Assembly (NCBI RefSeq): GCF_030577135.1
Contig: NZ_JAUIRR010000001.1
Coordinates: 248,001 to 312,000, forward strand
Reading direction: 5' to 3'
From: Sulfurimonas sp. hsl 1-7
GTDB taxonomy: Bacteria > Campylobacterota > Campylobacteria > Campylobacterales > Sulfurimonadaceae
Length of the DNA: 64,000 bases
The translations under genes and the position numbers were made by a program. The notes beneath the pieces are model-generated. The model saw only the letters and a list, made by a program, of their open reading frames with translations. It was not told the DNA's origin and did no database searches. Positions within the stretch are counted from its first letter, which is position 1, and every line of letters starts with the position of its first letter. Below, in pieces: positions 15,693 through 26,875 of the stretch.

Positions 15693-17093
15693 ATGGATAA
15701 AATGTGGTCAGGTCGTTTTAGCGCAAGTGCATCAAGCTTATTAGACCAATTTAATGCTTCGATAATGTTTGATAGAAAACTATACTTAGAAGATATAGAA
15801 GGTTCATTAGCACATGCAACAATGCTAGAAAAACAAGGTATTTTAACAGAAGAAGAGTTAAAACAGATTACTGATGGTTTACATCAAGTAAGAGCTGAAA
15901 TAGAATCGGGTGAGTTTGAGTGGAAAATCTCTGATGAAGATCTTCATATGGGGATTGAAAAACGTTTAACAGCTCTTATTGGTGATGCAGGGAAAAAACT
16001 TCATACGGCACGTAGTAGAAATGACCAAGTTGCGGTTGATTTCAGACGCTGGACACTTAAGAAGAACCTTACTTTAGTAGAAGCTCTAAAAGCTCTTATG
16101 AAAGAGGTTCTAGTTGTAGCTGAACAACATACAGAGACTTTAATTCCTGGAATGACTCACCTACAACATGCACAACCGATTAACTTTGGTTTCCATTTAG
16201 GTGCATACCTTTCAATGTTTAAACGTGATATTGAAAGATTTGAAAGCTCGTATGAAAGAAATAACGTTTCACCACTGGGATGTGCAGCATTAGCTGGAAC
16301 TCCACATAATGTAAACCGTGAAACTACTGCTGATCTTCTTGGGTTTGACAGTGTAAGTGTAAACTGTTTAGATACGGTAAGTGACAGAGATTTTGCGTTA
16401 GAGATCTTATTTAATATCTCTACTATGATGATGCATATTTCACGTCTGAGTGAAGAGCTTATCATGTGGTCATCATACGAGTTCGGATTTGTTGAATTAA
16501 GCGATGAATACTCAACTGGTTCTTCAATTATGCCACAAAAGAAAAATCCTGACGTTCCTGAGCTTTTACGTGGAAAAACAGGGCGTGTATACGGATCACT
16601 TATGGGACTTTTAACAGTTATGAAAGGGCTTCCGTTAGCGTATAACAAAGATACTCAAGAGGATAAAGAGGGTGTTTTTGATGCAGTTGAAACTGCTGAA
16701 ATCTCTTTAGAGATCTTAAAAGAAGCTATCAAAACTATGACTGTAAAACCGCATAACATGGAAAAAGCATGTGCAATCGGTCACTTAAGTGCAACAGATT
16801 TAGCAGATTATCTTGTAGAGAAATGCGATATTCCATTCCGTGAAGCGCATTTTATTACAGGTCGTGCAGTAGCTAAAGGTGAAGAACTAGGTGTAGACCT
16901 TAGTGCAATGGAGTTTAAATATCTTAAAGAGATTGATGAGAGAATCAATGAAGATGTAATGCCGTATTTAGCACTTCGCCACTCTATGAATGCAAGAACA
17001 TCTCAGGGTGGAACTGCAACTGTAAGAACATTAGAGCAACTAGAGTTTTTTAGAGCTTATATAACAGAACAAAGTGAGGATTTAAACGTATGA
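15693..17093 (+). CDS. argH: Argininosuccinate lyase
   Basis: A 466-residue full-length enzyme of the fumarase/aspartase superfamily. It splits argininosuccinate into arginine and fumarate, the last step of arginine synthesis. The family signature [12 protein letters not shown] starts near residue 276 and holds the catalytic Ser; the N-terminal block MWSGRFSA and the THLQHAQP segment are typical of ArgH. AAGGAAAC provides the ribosome site. Its stop overlaps the start of the OsmC-family gene by four bases (ATGA), so the two are co-translated. Confidence 0.96.
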   Translation: MDKMWSGRFSASASSLLDQFNASIMFDRKLYLEDIEGSLAHATMLEKQGILTEEELKQITDGLHQVRAEIESGEFEWKISDEDLHMGIEKRLTALIGDAGKKLHTARSRNDQVAVDFRRWTLKKNLTLVEALKALMKEVLVVAEQHTETLIPGMTHLQHAQPINFGFHLGAYLSMFKRDIERFESSYERNNVSPLGCAALAGTPHNVNRETTADLLGFDSVSVNCLDTVSDRDFALEILFNISTMMMHISRLSEELIMWSSYEFGFVELSDEYSTGSSIMPQKKNPDVPELLRGKTGRVYGSLMGLLTVMKGLPLAYNKDTQEDKEGVFDAVETAEISLEILKEAIKTMTVKPHNMEKACAIGHLSATDLADYLVEKCDIPFREAHFITGRAVAKGEELGVDLSAMEFKYLKEIDERINEDVMPYLALRHSMNARTSQGGTATVRTLEQLEFFRAYITEQSEDLNV

Positions 17094-17557
17094 AAATAAC
17101 TGTATCACATCAAGATGCGATGAAGTTTGAAGCAAAGACTGAAAAGTCTAGCTTCATTATAGATTGTCCGACAATCTCACCAATTGAGTATTTTTTATCG
17201 GGAATTATTACATGTAGTGCGACGGATATCGTAATGATTCCGAAAAATCAAGGTAAAACTGTAACTGACTTGGTAGTTGACGGTGAAGTTGAACGTGCTG
17301 AGGATCATCCGAGAAAGTTCGTAAAACTGCATTTAACGTATAACTTTAACTCTGATGCAGATGACGATACTCAAGCTGCTCGCTGGGTAATGGCTTCGGT
17401 TGAGACATACTGTTCAACTATCAATACTATCCGTGATACAACTGAGATCTCTTACTCAATTACACACAATGGTAAACTTATCCGTGAAAATGAAAAAATG
17501 ATTAGCGGTGGCGGTAGTAAGATAGATATGGGCGATATTGACGCTTGTTGTAGTTAA
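17090..17557 (+). CDS. OsmC/Ohr-family protein
   Basis: A 155-residue OsmC-like protein. Two conserved cysteines sit in the expected contexts ([10 protein letters not shown] and VETYCST), the pair that reduces organic hydroperoxides in OsmC and Ohr. The C-terminus adds a Gly-rich stretch and an unusual adjacent Cys pair (DACCS). It is co-translated with argH through an ATGA overlap, although no metabolic link is obvious. Peroxidase activity is inferred from the family; many OsmC proteins have unknown substrates. Confidence 0.82.
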   Translation: MKITVSHQDAMKFEAKTEKSSFIIDCPTISPIEYFLSGIITCSATDIVMIPKNQGKTVTDLVVDGEVERAEDHPRKFVKLHLTYNFNSDADDDTQAARWVMASVETYCSTINTIRDTTEISYSITHNGKLIRENEKMISGGGSKIDMGDIDACCS

Positions 17558-17579
17558 TAGCTAGGGTTTCACCTAGCTA
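17558..17579. terminator. Bidirectional hairpin between convergent genes
   Basis: TAGCTAGG and CCTAGCTA form a perfect 8-bp stem with a 6-base loop. It begins right after the OsmC stop and contains the stop codon of the minus-strand transglycosylase. There is no long U-run, so efficiency is uncertain. Confidence 0.6.
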
Positions 17580-18724
17580 CCCTGATAAACCTCTTCATAA
17601 ACTTTCATTCTTTTTGTAACTCTTTTTAAATAATGTTTCGGCTCATCATATTTTAGATCTCTGAGAAGTCTATTATATACCTCATTTGGTGTAAGCTTGT
17701 TTATCACTTTTGCAGCAGAAGGTACACTGTTTGAACGTACAAAAGCACGTGCCACATTTCCAGCTCCCGTGTTATATGCTGCAATAGTACAATAAAGTCT
17801 GCTTTGTGGATTTTTTATATGTTTGAGATATTGATAGTATAAGATGTGTAAGTAGGCACTTCCAAGTTCAATATTGTTTTGTGAATTATAAAGATAACTT
17901 CCCGATACAAGTCTTTTTTGTTTATAGAGATAATTGTATGCATCAATTCCGGCTGTTCTTGGTACAATCTGCATCAATCCGTAAGCAGGAACGTGTGAAC
18001 GTGCCATAGGGTTAAAGCTGCTTTCTGAGTGCATAATAGCGAATATTAAAGCAAGTGAAACATCTTGTCTTTTGGAATTTTTCACTACATCATTCAGGTA
18101 TGTTCTTGAGCGTTTGTATGTTGTGTTTTTTGGAAGTTTTACTTCAACAAAATAGACTTTTTTTTGCTTTTTTGAAGTTTTTACTTGAATGTTTTTTGTA
18201 TTTTTATCGACATAATCTACAACATCTTTTTTCTCCGGAGGCTTTGTAAAAACGATGTTTGCAAGTATTGGTTTTGCATCCGGTTTTGCACCTACAACGT
18301 TCTTCGGTTTAGCAATTTTTTCCAGTCTGTTTTGCAGAGGATCAAGCTCATATGCTTTTTTAGTATCGAGTGTTACAGCTTTTGCAAGGGCAACGTTAAT
18401 CTTGGCTTTCGCCTCTTTTTCTGAAGATGCTAAGGTTTCGATTTTAATAGTTTCATTTTTAAAGTCAACATCTGTACGTGTTTTTTTGTCTTTTGTATAG
18501 CTTATCCATTGGGTTTTATTTGAAAGTTTTGGGTCATCCCAAAAAACACCCAGCTCTTTTTTATAATCTTCAAAAGCTTTTTGTTGTGCAGCCTTGTATT
18601 GTTCAAAGGCACTCTCTTGGGATTGTTTGTATTGTTGAAACTGTTTTAACTGGTCTGTATATGATTGCTCAGCAACAAGAAGTGTTGCTGAAGTGATAAG
18701 GGGAATAAATAGTTTTTTTAACAT
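17573..18724 (-). CDS. mltC: MltC-like lytic murein transglycosylase
   Basis: A 383-residue periplasmic protein. The N-terminus is a signal peptide (MLKKLFIPLITSATLLVAEQ) without a lipobox Cys, unlike lipoprotein MltC of E. coli. An MltC-type N-terminal domain follows, rich in Gln/Lys near its start (residues 25-60), then an SLT domain with the catalytic Glu in AIMHSESSFNP and the downstream YGLMQIVPRTAG and AYNTGAGNV motifs. It cleaves peptidoglycan glycan strands to 1,6-anhydro ends. It ends inside a hairpin shared with the convergent OsmC gene and is preceded by the HIT gene, three bases upstream on the same strand. Confidence 0.85.
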   Translation of the reverse strand: MLKKLFIPLITSATLLVAEQSYTDQLKQFQQYKQSQESAFEQYKAAQQKAFEDYKKELGVFWDDPKLSNKTQWISYTKDKKTRTDVDFKNETIKIETLASSEKEAKAKINVALAKAVTLDTKKAYELDPLQNRLEKIAKPKNVVGAKPDAKPILANIVFTKPPEKKDVVDYVDKNTKNIQVKTSKKQKKVYFVEVKLPKNTTYKRSRTYLNDVVKNSKRQDVSLALIFAIMHSESSFNPMARSHVPAYGLMQIVPRTAGIDAYNYLYKQKRLVSGSYLYNSQNNIELGSAYLHILYYQYLKHIKNPQSRLYCTIAAYNTGAGNVARAFVRSNSVPSAAKVINKLTPNEVYNRLLRDLKYDEPKHYLKRVTKRMKVYEEVYQGS

Positions 18725-18728
18725 GAAT

Positions 18729-19085
18729 TTAGATCATATTTTTAGGATCTGAATCGCTAAAGTGCCCCCATTTTAGTTTTGATCCGCCTAAAATATGAAA
18801 ATGGAGATGTGCAACCTCTTGTCCACCGTTCTCGCCAACATTAGTAATTACTCTGTATCCACTTTTATCAATTCCAACTTTTTTAGCTACCTCTTGGATA
18901 AAAGCAGTCATTCCTGACATCATCTGTGGCGTTACTTCATTAAAACTGTCAACATGAAGTTTTGGAATAGCTAAAATATGAACAGGTGCCTTTGGATTGA
19001 TGTCGTGAAACGCTAAAAAATCATCATTTTCTAATTCAATATTTGAGGGGATTTCTTTATTTACAATTTTACAAAATATACACAT
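18729..19085 (-). CDS. HIT (histidine triad) nucleotide-binding protein
   Basis: A 118-residue HIT/HINT-type hydrolase with the triad HLHFH (H93, H95, H97) followed by ILGG, and the N-terminal CIFCKI zinc-type start. Such proteins hydrolyse purine nucleoside phosphoramidates. It is transcribed divergently from pheS and followed closely by the transglycosylase gene. Confidence 0.92.
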   Translation of the reverse strand: MCIFCKIVNKEIPSNIELENDDFLAFHDINPKAPVHILAIPKLHVDSFNEVTPQMMSGMTAFIQEVAKKVGIDKSGYRVITNVGENGGQEVAHLHFHILGGSKLKWGHFSDSDPKNMI

Positions 19086-19157
19086 ATATTATTCCTTATT
19101 TTTTAGTTATTGTAACACATAATTTGCCAAATGAAGCTATTTATAAATAATATTTGC

Positions 19158-19163
19158 TATAAT
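19158..19163 (+). promoter_or_regulatory. -10 box of the pheS-pheT-aroA operon
   Basis: TATAAT preceded by TTTGC, 34 bases before the preferred pheS start, in the divergent HIT/pheS intergenic region. Confidence 0.6.
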
Positions 19164-19196
19164 CACTTTAAAATTTTATAACTTTGGGTGAACATA

Positions 19197-20189
19197 TTGA
19201 AAGAGTGGTACGATAAGATAAACGAAGCACAGAATGTCGAGTCTCTTGAAGAGATCCGCATCGCTGTTTTTGGGAAAAAAGGTGTGTTGGCGCACGAGTT
19301 TGCAAAAATGAAATCGGCGTCTAATGAAGAAAAAGCACAGATAGCAAAAGATTTAAATACACACAAAGCAACACTTACAAATAATCTAAATGCGAAAAAA
19401 ATAGAACTACAGACAAAAGAGCTACAAGAGAAGATGGAAGCAGAGTCTATCGATGTATCTCTTTTTAGTCAAAAAAGTTCAGCAGGTGCCTTGCATCCTG
19501 TTATGCAGACGATGGATAGAATTGTAGAGTATTTTGCTTCTATGAACTTTGCAGTAAAAACGGGAAATATGGTTGAAGATGACTTTCATAACTTTGAAGC
19601 ATTAAACCTGCCAAAATACCACCCAGCTCGTGATATGCAAGATACTTTTTATTTTAAAGATGAGATGCTTCTTAGAACACATACATCTCCGGTTCAAATT
19701 AGAACTATGATGTCTACAAAACCGCCAATCCGTATGATCGCTCCGGGTGCGGTATTTAGACGTGACTATGACTTGACTCATACACCTATGTTCCATCAGA
19801 TTGAGGGACTTTTAGTAGATGAAGAGGGGAAAGTTTCATTCGCAAACCTAAAATTCATTTTAGAAGACTTTTTAAAATATATGTTCGGCGAGGTAGATGT
19901 ACGTTTCCGTCCATCATTCTTCCCGTTTACGGAACCTTCAGCTGAAGTTGATATCTCTTGTGTATTCTGTAAAGGTGACGGCTGTCGTGTATGTTCGCAC
20001 ACTGGATGGTTAGAAGTTCTTGGGTGTGGTATAGTTGATCCAAATGTATTTGAGGCGGTTGAGTACAAAGATGTAAGCGGATATGCATTTGGACTGGGTG
20101 TTGAGCGTTTTGCCATGCTTATACACCAAATTGGTGACCTACGTTCACTTTTTGAAGGCGATATAAAATTACTGGAGCAATTTCAATGA
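19197..20189 (+). CDS. pheS: Phenylalanyl-tRNA synthetase alpha subunit
   Basis: A 330-residue catalytic alpha subunit of the (alpha-beta)2 enzyme that charges tRNA-Phe. It has the N-terminal coiled arm (about 1-85), the [17 protein letters not shown] entry to the class II core, motif 2 ([21 protein letters not shown]) and motif 3 ([14 protein letters not shown]). A GTG at 19188 would give three more residues but has no ribosome site; the TTG at 19197 follows GGGTGA at good distance and is preferred. Its stop overlaps pheT by four bases. Confidence 0.96.
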   Translation: MKEWYDKINEAQNVESLEEIRIAVFGKKGVLAHEFAKMKSASNEEKAQIAKDLNTHKATLTNNLNAKKIELQTKELQEKMEAESIDVSLFSQKSSAGALHPVMQTMDRIVEYFASMNFAVKTGNMVEDDFHNFEALNLPKYHPARDMQDTFYFKDEMLLRTHTSPVQIRTMMSTKPPIRMIAPGAVFRRDYDLTHTPMFHQIEGLLVDEEGKVSFANLKFILEDFLKYMFGEVDVRFRPSFFPFTEPSAEVDISCVFCKGDGCRVCSHTGWLEVLGCGIVDPNVFEAVEYKDVSGYAFGLGVERFAMLIHQIGDLRSLFEGDIKLLEQFQ

Positions 20190-22522
20190 TAGTTACAAGA
20201 TCTTGGTTAAACGAGTGGATAGATTTAGACGGTATTTCAACAGAAGATATCGCAAAAACATTTAACTCTATAGGTCTTGAAGTAGACAGAGTAGAAGAGT
20301 TCCGTGTTCCAAAAAAAGTTGTATTCGGTAAGGTACTTGAGTGTGAAAAACATCCTGATGCCGATAAGTTAAATATCTGTAAAGTAGATCTTGGAACGGC
20401 AACACGTCAGATCGTATGTGGTGCTAAAAACGTAAGAGCCGGTTTAGATGTAGTAGTTGCTACGATCGGTGCAGAGCTTCCTGGCGGTTTAGTAATCAAG
20501 CCTGTAAAACTTCGCGGTGTTGATTCTGAGGGGATGATTTGTTCACCGGGTGAGATAGGACTGCACAGTTTTTGTGACGGTATTATGGAACTTGATGAGA
20601 GTATCGGTGAGTTTACTCTTGGTGAAGATGTATGTGAGAACCCATACTTTAATGATGACCTTATCGAGATCGAGCTTACTGCAAACAGAGGTGACTGTTT
20701 AAGTATTCGCGGTGTAGCACGTGATCTAAGTGCAGCGTTTGATCGTCCTTTAAAAGAGTACAACGTTACAGATAATGACGATATGCGTGGAATTGGAAGA
20801 ATTTTATCTTTAGTACATGATAAAGATCTTGATGTAAATCTTCGCTATAAAGCTCTTGATTTAGACTCTTTAACTTTACCGTTTTTAGTAAAAATGAGAC
20901 TTGCTCAGATTGAAGAAAACAGAGAGAGTGATGTAGAGTCTATTATGCTTTATGCTACACACTCAACAGGTGTAATTATGAGAGCATATTCTCACGAGTT
21001 TTTCGGAACTGATGATGAGAAGATGGCAAAAGTACATCTAAGCGAAGATGATAAAGGTTTTGCATGTATCAAGTCTGATGAAGGCAATGTCGCTTCAACA
21101 GTCGGTATTATCCAAATGCAAGAGTCTAAAGTAGCAACTGCTAACGGGATGATCCTTATTGAAGCTAGTTATATTCCACCAGATATTATCTCTAAAAAGA
21201 TGGATGAAAACAAAGTTGAGTCTGGACCGATGTTTTACAGAACATCTCGCGGAAGTGAACCGGAATTAGAAGCTGGACTTTCATTTTGTATAGATATCAT
21301 AGAGAAGTATTCTAACTCATCTACTTTTGGTGGAACAATTGAACTTATCAACTCTGTAAAAGAGAAGATTATCACTGTGTCAAAACAAGAGATCGATGAG
21401 ATTATCGGTGCAAAAATAGATAAAGTTGTAATAACAAAGATCCTTAAAAATTTAGGTTTTAATACAGCAAAATCTACAGTAGATAATTTTGTTATCTCTG
21501 TACCGCAATATCGCCATGATATCTCAAACAAGCAAGATATCATCGAAGAGATTGTAAGAATGGTTGGGATTGATAATATCCCTGCAAAACCGTTTGTACT
21601 TACTGAAGATAATCGTTTAGAAGATAACTACTTCGAGTATAAAAAACGTACATATTTCAGACACCGTGCTGCACAAAGCGGATTTTTTGAGTCTGTACAT
21701 TTCGTTTTTGATGAGAAAAAAGTACTTAACTCTTACGGTTTTGAGACGACACAAGAGGAGTTAGAACTTTTAAATCCTATTGTACAAACTTTAGATACGT
21801 TAAGACCGACATTGCTTACTAATTTACTTAAAGCTGCATCTGCTAATAAGAAAAACGGTTACAGCTCTGTAAGACTTTTTGAAGTTGGTTCTGTATTCTC
21901 ACCTGATCGCAGTGAAACTCTGAAAATGGCATTCCTTTTCAGTGGTGCAAAAGAGGAGGAGTCTCTTCTAAACAGCGGTAGACCGGCAAAAGTTGATTTT
22001 GGAACTTTTGTACAGAAAATCTCTGACGTGATCGGCGATTTAGAACTTCGTAAATTTGAAACGACACATAAACTATCACACCCTTATCAGTGTGCAGAGG
22101 TTTTTGTAGAGGGCAAAAGAGTAGGGGAGCTTTTTAAAGTACATCCTGAAGTTGAGAACGATTATGACCTTGAAGATACTTATGTATGTGAATTAGATTT
22201 TACAGAACTTTCTCATGGACTAAAAATAGCTCAAAAAAGCTCTAAATATCAAGCTTCATTTAGAGATTTAAGTTTACTTGTTCCAAATGATGTTAGTTAT
22301 GACAAAATTAAAACAGTTATAGACGAAAATGCAACAGATGAGTTAGTAAGATTTTACCCTGTAGATAAGTACAGTGATGACTCTTTAGGGGATAACAGCA
22401 GTTTAAGTTTACGTTTTGTACTTCAGTCTAATGAAAAAACACTTGAAGAAGAAGATATAACAAATGCTATGGAATCTATTCTAGCAGCATTAAAAGAGCA
22501 ACTAGGAATAGGTCTGAGATGA
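20186..22522 (+). CDS. pheT: Phenylalanyl-tRNA synthetase beta subunit
   Basis: A 778-residue beta subunit. It shows the N-terminal B1 domain, a tRNA-binding OB-fold (about 40-150, [20 protein letters not shown]), the B3/B4 editing region, the B5 domain and the C-terminal anticodon-binding ferredoxin-like domain ([13 protein letters not shown] onwards). Length matches the bacterial family. It overlaps pheS and aroA by four bases each, so the three form one co-translated unit. Confidence 0.96.
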   Translation: MIVTRSWLNEWIDLDGISTEDIAKTFNSIGLEVDRVEEFRVPKKVVFGKVLECEKHPDADKLNICKVDLGTATRQIVCGAKNVRAGLDVVVATIGAELPGGLVIKPVKLRGVDSEGMICSPGEIGLHSFCDGIMELDESIGEFTLGEDVCENPYFNDDLIEIELTANRGDCLSIRGVARDLSAAFDRPLKEYNVTDNDDMRGIGRILSLVHDKDLDVNLRYKALDLDSLTLPFLVKMRLAQIEENRESDVESIMLYATHSTGVIMRAYSHEFFGTDDEKMAKVHLSEDDKGFACIKSDEGNVASTVGIIQMQESKVATANGMILIEASYIPPDIISKKMDENKVESGPMFYRTSRGSEPELEAGLSFCIDIIEKYSNSSTFGGTIELINSVKEKIITVSKQEIDEIIGAKIDKVVITKILKNLGFNTAKSTVDNFVISVPQYRHDISNKQDIIEEIVRMVGIDNIPAKPFVLTEDNRLEDNYFEYKKRTYFRHRAAQSGFFESVHFVFDEKKVLNSYGFETTQEELELLNPIVQTLDTLRPTLLTNLLKAASANKKNGYSSVRLFEVGSVFSPDRSETLKMAFLFSGAKEEESLLNSGRPAKVDFGTFVQKISDVIGDLELRKFETTHKLSHPYQCAEVFVEGKRVGELFKVHPEVENDYDLEDTYVCELDFTELSHGLKIAQKSSKYQASFRDLSLLVPNDVSYDKIKTVIDENATDELVRFYPVDKYSDDSLGDNSSLSLRFVLQSNEKTLEEEDITNAMESILAALKEQLGIGLR

Positions 22523-23799
22523 GTTTAGTTGAAGTTTTACCTGCAGAGTCATTTTCACTCAATATTTCGGAGATCGCTCCGGATAAATCTATTTCTCATA
22601 GAAGTGTAATGTTTGCAATGTTGGCAGAGGGTGTGAGTGTAATTGAAAACTTTTTACGAGCGGAAGATACACTTAATTCTTTAGAGATTGTAAAAAATCT
22701 TGGCGCCGATGTTGAAGATGACGGTAAAACGATTAAAATATCTTCAAACGGGATACAAGAGAGTTTTGAAGTACTGGATTGTGGAAATTCTGGAACCGGA
22801 ATGCGCCTTTTTTGTGGACTTTTAAGTTCGGCGGAAGGACATTTTGTTTTAACAGGAGATAAATATCTTCGTCGCCGTCCGATGAAAAGAGTTGCCGAGC
22901 CGTTAAAAAGTATCGGTGCAAAAATAGACGGACGTGACAATGGTAATTTAGCACCGCTTTCAATTCGTGGAGCTTCACTTAAAGCCTTTAATTATGAGAG
23001 TAAAATCGCATCGGCTCAAGTAAAATCTTGTATGATTTTAGCGGCATTAAGAGCTGATGGTGTATGTACATATAGTGAACCTGAACTCTCTCGTGATCAT
23101 ACGGAGAGAATGTTAAAGGGAATGGGTGCCGGTATCGAAGTTGACGGCTTAAAAACTACGATTAAACCGATGGAAAAACTTCTTTCACCACTCTCTATCA
23201 GAGTGCCTGCTGATCCGTCAAGTGCATTTTTCTTTGCCGTTGCTGCTGCTATTACAGAGGGAAGTGATGTTACGTTAGAAGGTGTTACACTTAACCCTAC
23301 ACGTATCGAAGCGTTTAAAGCGTTAGAAAAGATGGGTGCAAATATCACTTATACAATGACTGACAATAAGTATGAGCCGATAGGTGATATTAGAATAGAG
23401 TATGCTCCTTTACATGCTATAACAGTTGAAGATAATATCTCATGGCTAATTGATGAGCTTCCAGCTCTAAGCATTGCTATGGCTTGTGCTGAGGGTGAGA
23501 GCATTGTTAAAAATGCTGAAGAGTTACGTGTAAAAGAATCAGATCGTATATCTACTGTTGTAGAGGGACTTCGTGCTTGCGGTATTGAAGTAGATGAGTA
23601 TGAAGACGGTTATAAGATCAAAGGTGCAAAACTCCAATATGCAAAAGTTGACAGTGATGGTGATCACAGGATTGCTATGAGCTTTATTATTGCAGGACTT
23701 AAGTGTGGTATGGAAGTAACTGACCTTGATTGTATCAACACTTCATTTCCAAACTTTTTTGAGATACTTCAAAAAATTACAAAAGTAGAATTTAAATAA
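22519..23799 (+). CDS. aroA: 3-phosphoshikimate 1-carboxyvinyltransferase (EPSP synthase)
   Basis: A 426-residue enzyme of the shikimate pathway, joining PEP to shikimate-3-phosphate. Signatures are [14 protein letters not shown] near the N-terminus, [13 protein letters not shown] (about 88-100) and the C-terminal RVKESDRI and [10 protein letters not shown] blocks. ATGA overlap with pheT; ispH follows after 15 bases. Confidence 0.97.
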   Translation: MSLVEVLPAESFSLNISEIAPDKSISHRSVMFAMLAEGVSVIENFLRAEDTLNSLEIVKNLGADVEDDGKTIKISSNGIQESFEVLDCGNSGTGMRLFCGLLSSAEGHFVLTGDKYLRRRPMKRVAEPLKSIGAKIDGRDNGNLAPLSIRGASLKAFNYESKIASAQVKSCMILAALRADGVCTYSEPELSRDHTERMLKGMGAGIEVDGLKTTIKPMEKLLSPLSIRVPADPSSAFFFAVAAAITEGSDVTLEGVTLNPTRIEAFKALEKMGANITYTMTDNKYEPIGDIRIEYAPLHAITVEDNISWLIDELPALSIAMACAEGESIVKNAEELRVKESDRISTVVEGLRACGIEVDEYEDGYKIKGAKLQYAKVDSDGDHRIAMSFIIAGLKCGMEVTDLDCINTSFPNFFEILQKITKVEFK

Positions 23800-23814
23800 A
23801 AGAGACAGACAATT

Positions 23815-24645
23815 ATGAATATTGAGTTAGCGGAAAATTACGGTTTTTGTTTTGGTGTAAAACGTGCGATTAAAATTGCAGAAGAGAATCAAAATGCAGC
23901 AACTTACGGACCGCTAATTCATAATTCAAAAGAGATTGCTCGTCTTGAAAAAGATTTTAACGTTGGTTTAACGGATAATTATAAAATTTTTAAAGCCGGT
24001 GATAAAGCGATAGTTCGTACGCACGGTATCCAAAAACATGAGTTAGAAGACTTAGAAAAAAAAGGTGTTAATGTTGTAGATGCAACATGCCCTTACGTAA
24101 CAAAACCTCAAGAGATCGCACAAGAGATGAGTGAAAAAGGGTATAGTGTCGTGATCTTCGGAGATGATGAACACCCTGAGATCAAAGGTGTAAAATCGTA
24201 CGCTACAAAAGGTGCATTAGTTGTTACATCACCCGAAGAGTTAGAAGGTGTAAAACTTCACGAAAAAATTGCCCTTATAGCACAAACAACAAGAAAAGTT
24301 GAAGACTATATGAAAGTTGCAAATTATCTGATTCCTCGTTACAAAGAGGTTAGAGTATTTAATACTATATGTAATGCAACTTTTGAAAATCAAGATGCCG
24401 TGAGAAAACTTTCTAAAAAAGCTGATGTTATGCTAATTATCGGCGGGAAAAATTCATCAAATACAAAACAGCTTTTTAAAATTTCACAAGAAAACTGTCA
24501 GGATTCGTATCATATAGAGGATGAAAAAGACTTGGATTTTTCTTGGTTTGATAATAAAAACTTATGTGGTATATCTGCCGGTGCATCTACTCCAGATTGG
24601 ATTATACAAAACGTCATCGACAATATAAAATCAAAAAATTCATAA
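23815..24645 (+). CDS. ispH: 4-hydroxy-3-methylbut-2-enyl diphosphate reductase
   Basis: A 276-residue [4Fe-4S] enzyme, the last step of the MEP isoprenoid pathway. The three cluster cysteines are in GFCFGVK (C12), DATCPYV and NTICNATFENQ. The catalytic E-T region and the C-terminal GASTPDWII match the family. The protein lacks any C-terminal S1 fusion; rpsA is a separate gene 84 bases downstream. Confidence 0.97.
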   Translation: MNIELAENYGFCFGVKRAIKIAEENQNAATYGPLIHNSKEIARLEKDFNVGLTDNYKIFKAGDKAIVRTHGIQKHELEDLEKKGVNVVDATCPYVTKPQEIAQEMSEKGYSVVIFGDDEHPEIKGVKSYATKGALVVTSPEELEGVKLHEKIALIAQTTRKVEDYMKVANYLIPRYKEVRVFNTICNATFENQDAVRKLSKKADVMLIIGGKNSSNTKQLFKISQENCQDSYHIEDEKDLDFSWFDNKNLCGISAGASTPDWIIQNVIDNIKSKNS

Positions 24646-24692
24646 AACTTCAAAAACTTCAAATATTTATATAAAAATAACCATATTTTCGT

Positions 24693-24698
24693 TATAAT
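24693..24698 (+). promoter_or_regulatory. -10 box of rpsA
   Basis: TATAAT followed by TG in the 84-base ispH-rpsA gap, 32 bases before the rpsA start. It suggests rpsA has its own promoter in addition to read-through. Confidence 0.6.
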
Positions 24699-24729
24699 TG
24701 CACAATTTTTATGTAACAGAGGATAGGTA

Positions 24730-26388
24730 ATGGCGTTCGATAACGAATCATTCGAAGAAGAAGAAAGTTTTGCAGAATTATTTGCTGCAAGTGAAAGACA
24801 ACAAGAAACAAGTCGCATCGTAGAGGGTGAAATAGTTGAGATCCAAGCTGATGATAACAGAGCATTAGTTGGTGTTGGTGACAAGTTAGAAGGTATTATA
24901 AGCCTTGATGAAATTCGTGATACTGATGGTGAATTAAAATTCGGTACTGGCGATAAAATTAAAGTGATGATTACAGGATACTACAATGAGCGTCCTAAAA
25001 TCTCTTATAAAAAAGTACTTGAGCAAGAGAAAACTATTGAATTTATCGATGCACACAAAGATGACTTTGAAGATTTAGTTGTTGAGGGTGTAATTACTAA
25101 GAAAAATCGTGGTGGTTATGTAGTAGAAGCTAACGATGTTTCATTCTTTATGCCACGTTCATTAGCTGCATTTAAAGACACTGATGATGTAGTTGGTAAA
25201 AAAATTAAAGCACAAGTTGTAAAAGTTGACGCAGAAGATAACTCAATCGTACTTTCTCGTCGTAAACTTTTCAATGAAGAGCGTAAAAAGAAAAAAGAGA
25301 TCATCGACAAAATCATGGCTGACGACGTAATTGTTGACGGTGTTATCAAGAAAATCACAAGCTACGGTATGTTCGTAGATGTTGGTGGTGTTGACGGTCT
25401 AGTACACTACAACGAGATCTCTTATAAAGGTCCAGTTAATCCTGCTAAACTTTATAAAGAGGGTGATGTTGTAACTGTTAAAGCTATCGCTTACGATAAA
25501 GACAAACGTCATCTTTCACTTTCAATCAAAGCAGTTCAACCAGATCCATGGGCTGAAGTTGAGTCTGAATTAGATGAAGGTGATACAATCACTGTAACTG
25601 TTTCTAATATTGAAAACTACGGTGTATTCGTTGACCTTGGAAACGATATTGAAGGTTTCTTACATATTTCAGAAATCACTTGGGACAAAAACGTTAAAAA
25701 CCCGGCTGATTACTTAGAAGTTGGTCAAGAGATCGATGTTGAAGTTATCGAGATTAACCCTAAAACTCATAAACTTCGTGTATCACTAAAAAGACTTCTT
25801 CCAAAACCATTTGATGAGTTTATGAAAAACTACCGTGAAGGTGATGTTGTAACTGGTACTGTTACATCATTAACTGATTTCGGTGCATTCGTTCGTATCA
25901 ACGGTGTTGAAGGTTTACTTCACAATCAAGATATCTCTTGGGATAAAAACACTAAAGCGAAAGATGTTCTAAAATCTGGCGATGAAGTAGAAGTTAAAAT
26001 TGCTAAAATCAATGAAGATGACCAAAAAATCTCTTTAAATAGAAAAACACTTTTAGAGTCTCCTATCGATAAGTTTGCTACAACTAATAAAGTAAACTCT
26101 GTTGTAAACGGTACTATCCGTGATATTAAAGATTTCGGTGTATTCGTATCTTTAGGTGACGGTGTAGATGCACTTATCCGTGATGAAGATTTAGCTCCTT
26201 TAAATAAAGAAGAGTTAGAAATTGGTCAAGAGATTGAAGCAGCAGTTGCAAATATTGATACTCGTCGTGACCGTATCCGTTTATCTGTTAAAAAATTAGA
26301 CTACATTAAAAATCAAGAAATGTTAGAGGAGATCAATGATAATGAATCTCACTCACTTGGTGACTTGATAAAAGATCAAATTAAATAA
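24730..26388 (+). CDS. rpsA: 30S ribosomal protein S1
   Basis: A 552-residue protein with six consecutive S1 RNA-binding repeats, close to the E. coli length of 557. Repeats are visible from their G-x-F-V-x-L/I-x-G-x-x-G-L/F-x-H pattern, for example GMFVDVGGVDGLVHYNEI and GVFVDLGNDIEGFLHISEI. The N-terminal acidic stretch (FEEEESFAELF) precedes repeat 1. It binds mRNA on the 30S subunit and supports initiation. Strong ribosome site AGAGGATAGG; codon use fits a highly expressed gene. Confidence 0.97.
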   Translation: MAFDNESFEEEESFAELFAASERQQETSRIVEGEIVEIQADDNRALVGVGDKLEGIISLDEIRDTDGELKFGTGDKIKVMITGYYNERPKISYKKVLEQEKTIEFIDAHKDDFEDLVVEGVITKKNRGGYVVEANDVSFFMPRSLAAFKDTDDVVGKKIKAQVVKVDAEDNSIVLSRRKLFNEERKKKKEIIDKIMADDVIVDGVIKKITSYGMFVDVGGVDGLVHYNEISYKGPVNPAKLYKEGDVVTVKAIAYDKDKRHLSLSIKAVQPDPWAEVESELDEGDTITVTVSNIENYGVFVDLGNDIEGFLHISEITWDKNVKNPADYLEVGQEIDVEVIEINPKTHKLRVSLKRLLPKPFDEFMKNYREGDVVTGTVTSLTDFGAFVRINGVEGLLHNQDISWDKNTKAKDVLKSGDEVEVKIAKINEDDQKISLNRKTLLESPIDKFATTNKVNSVVNGTIRDIKDFGVFVSLGDGVDALIRDEDLAPLNKEELEIGQEIEAAVANIDTRRDRIRLSVKKLDYIKNQEMLEEINDNESHSLGDLIKDQIK

Positions 26389-26394
26389 TATTTG

Positions 26395-26874
26395 ATGCAA
26401 ACTGTTCTAAAATGGCTAACTCCTACAATTGCGTTGGGAGTTGCTATTTTTATACTATTTTTTTTAATCTCTATAAACTCACAAGAGCCTATAGTTGAGG
26501 GTGAACCTTTAGCATTAGAGACTAATCTTGTTCAAAAAAATCCTGAGAGGATGTGGCTAAATCACTTTTCTGAATCAGAAAGAAAAGGGTACAGTTATCC
26601 TGTAAACGAAGTTTACGTAAAACTAGATCTAGATGAAAAAATAACTAAAACTAAAACCTATAAGTTGTCTGCAAAAGTAAAAGATCCTTATCAACTATTT
26701 TGTTTAAAAGAGGAATTACGGGGACATCAACTGAAGTATTATCTTAAAAAAGATAAGCAAGGGATAGATTTACTTATTTATTCACAAAATGTTGATAAAT
26801 TAAATAACTTGGTAAAAGTTTTAAAAAATTATAAAATTCAAGCTCAAATAGGGCTATTTAAAGAGGAATATTAA
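26395..26874 (+). CDS. Small membrane-anchored protein between rpsA and serA
   Basis: About 159 residues, unrecognised. A single N-terminal membrane helix (PTIALGVAIFILFFLISI) is followed by a hydrophilic, Lys-rich domain of about 130 residues, probably in the periplasm. The C-terminal half could be a small mixed alpha/beta fold, possibly SPOR-like, but I cannot establish this. It starts 6 bases after rpsA and ends one base before serA, so it is inside the operon. An in-frame TTG lies three bases upstream of the ATG. From memory C. jejuni carries a small hypothetical gene at the same place. Confidence 0.75.
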   Translation: MQTVLKWLTPTIALGVAIFILFFLISINSQEPIVEGEPLALETNLVQKNPERMWLNHFSESERKGYSYPVNEVYVKLDLDEKITKTKTYKLSAKVKDPYQLFCLKEELRGHQLKYYLKKDKQGIDLLIYSQNVDKLNNLVKVLKNYKIQAQIGLFKEEY

Positions 26875-26875
26875 A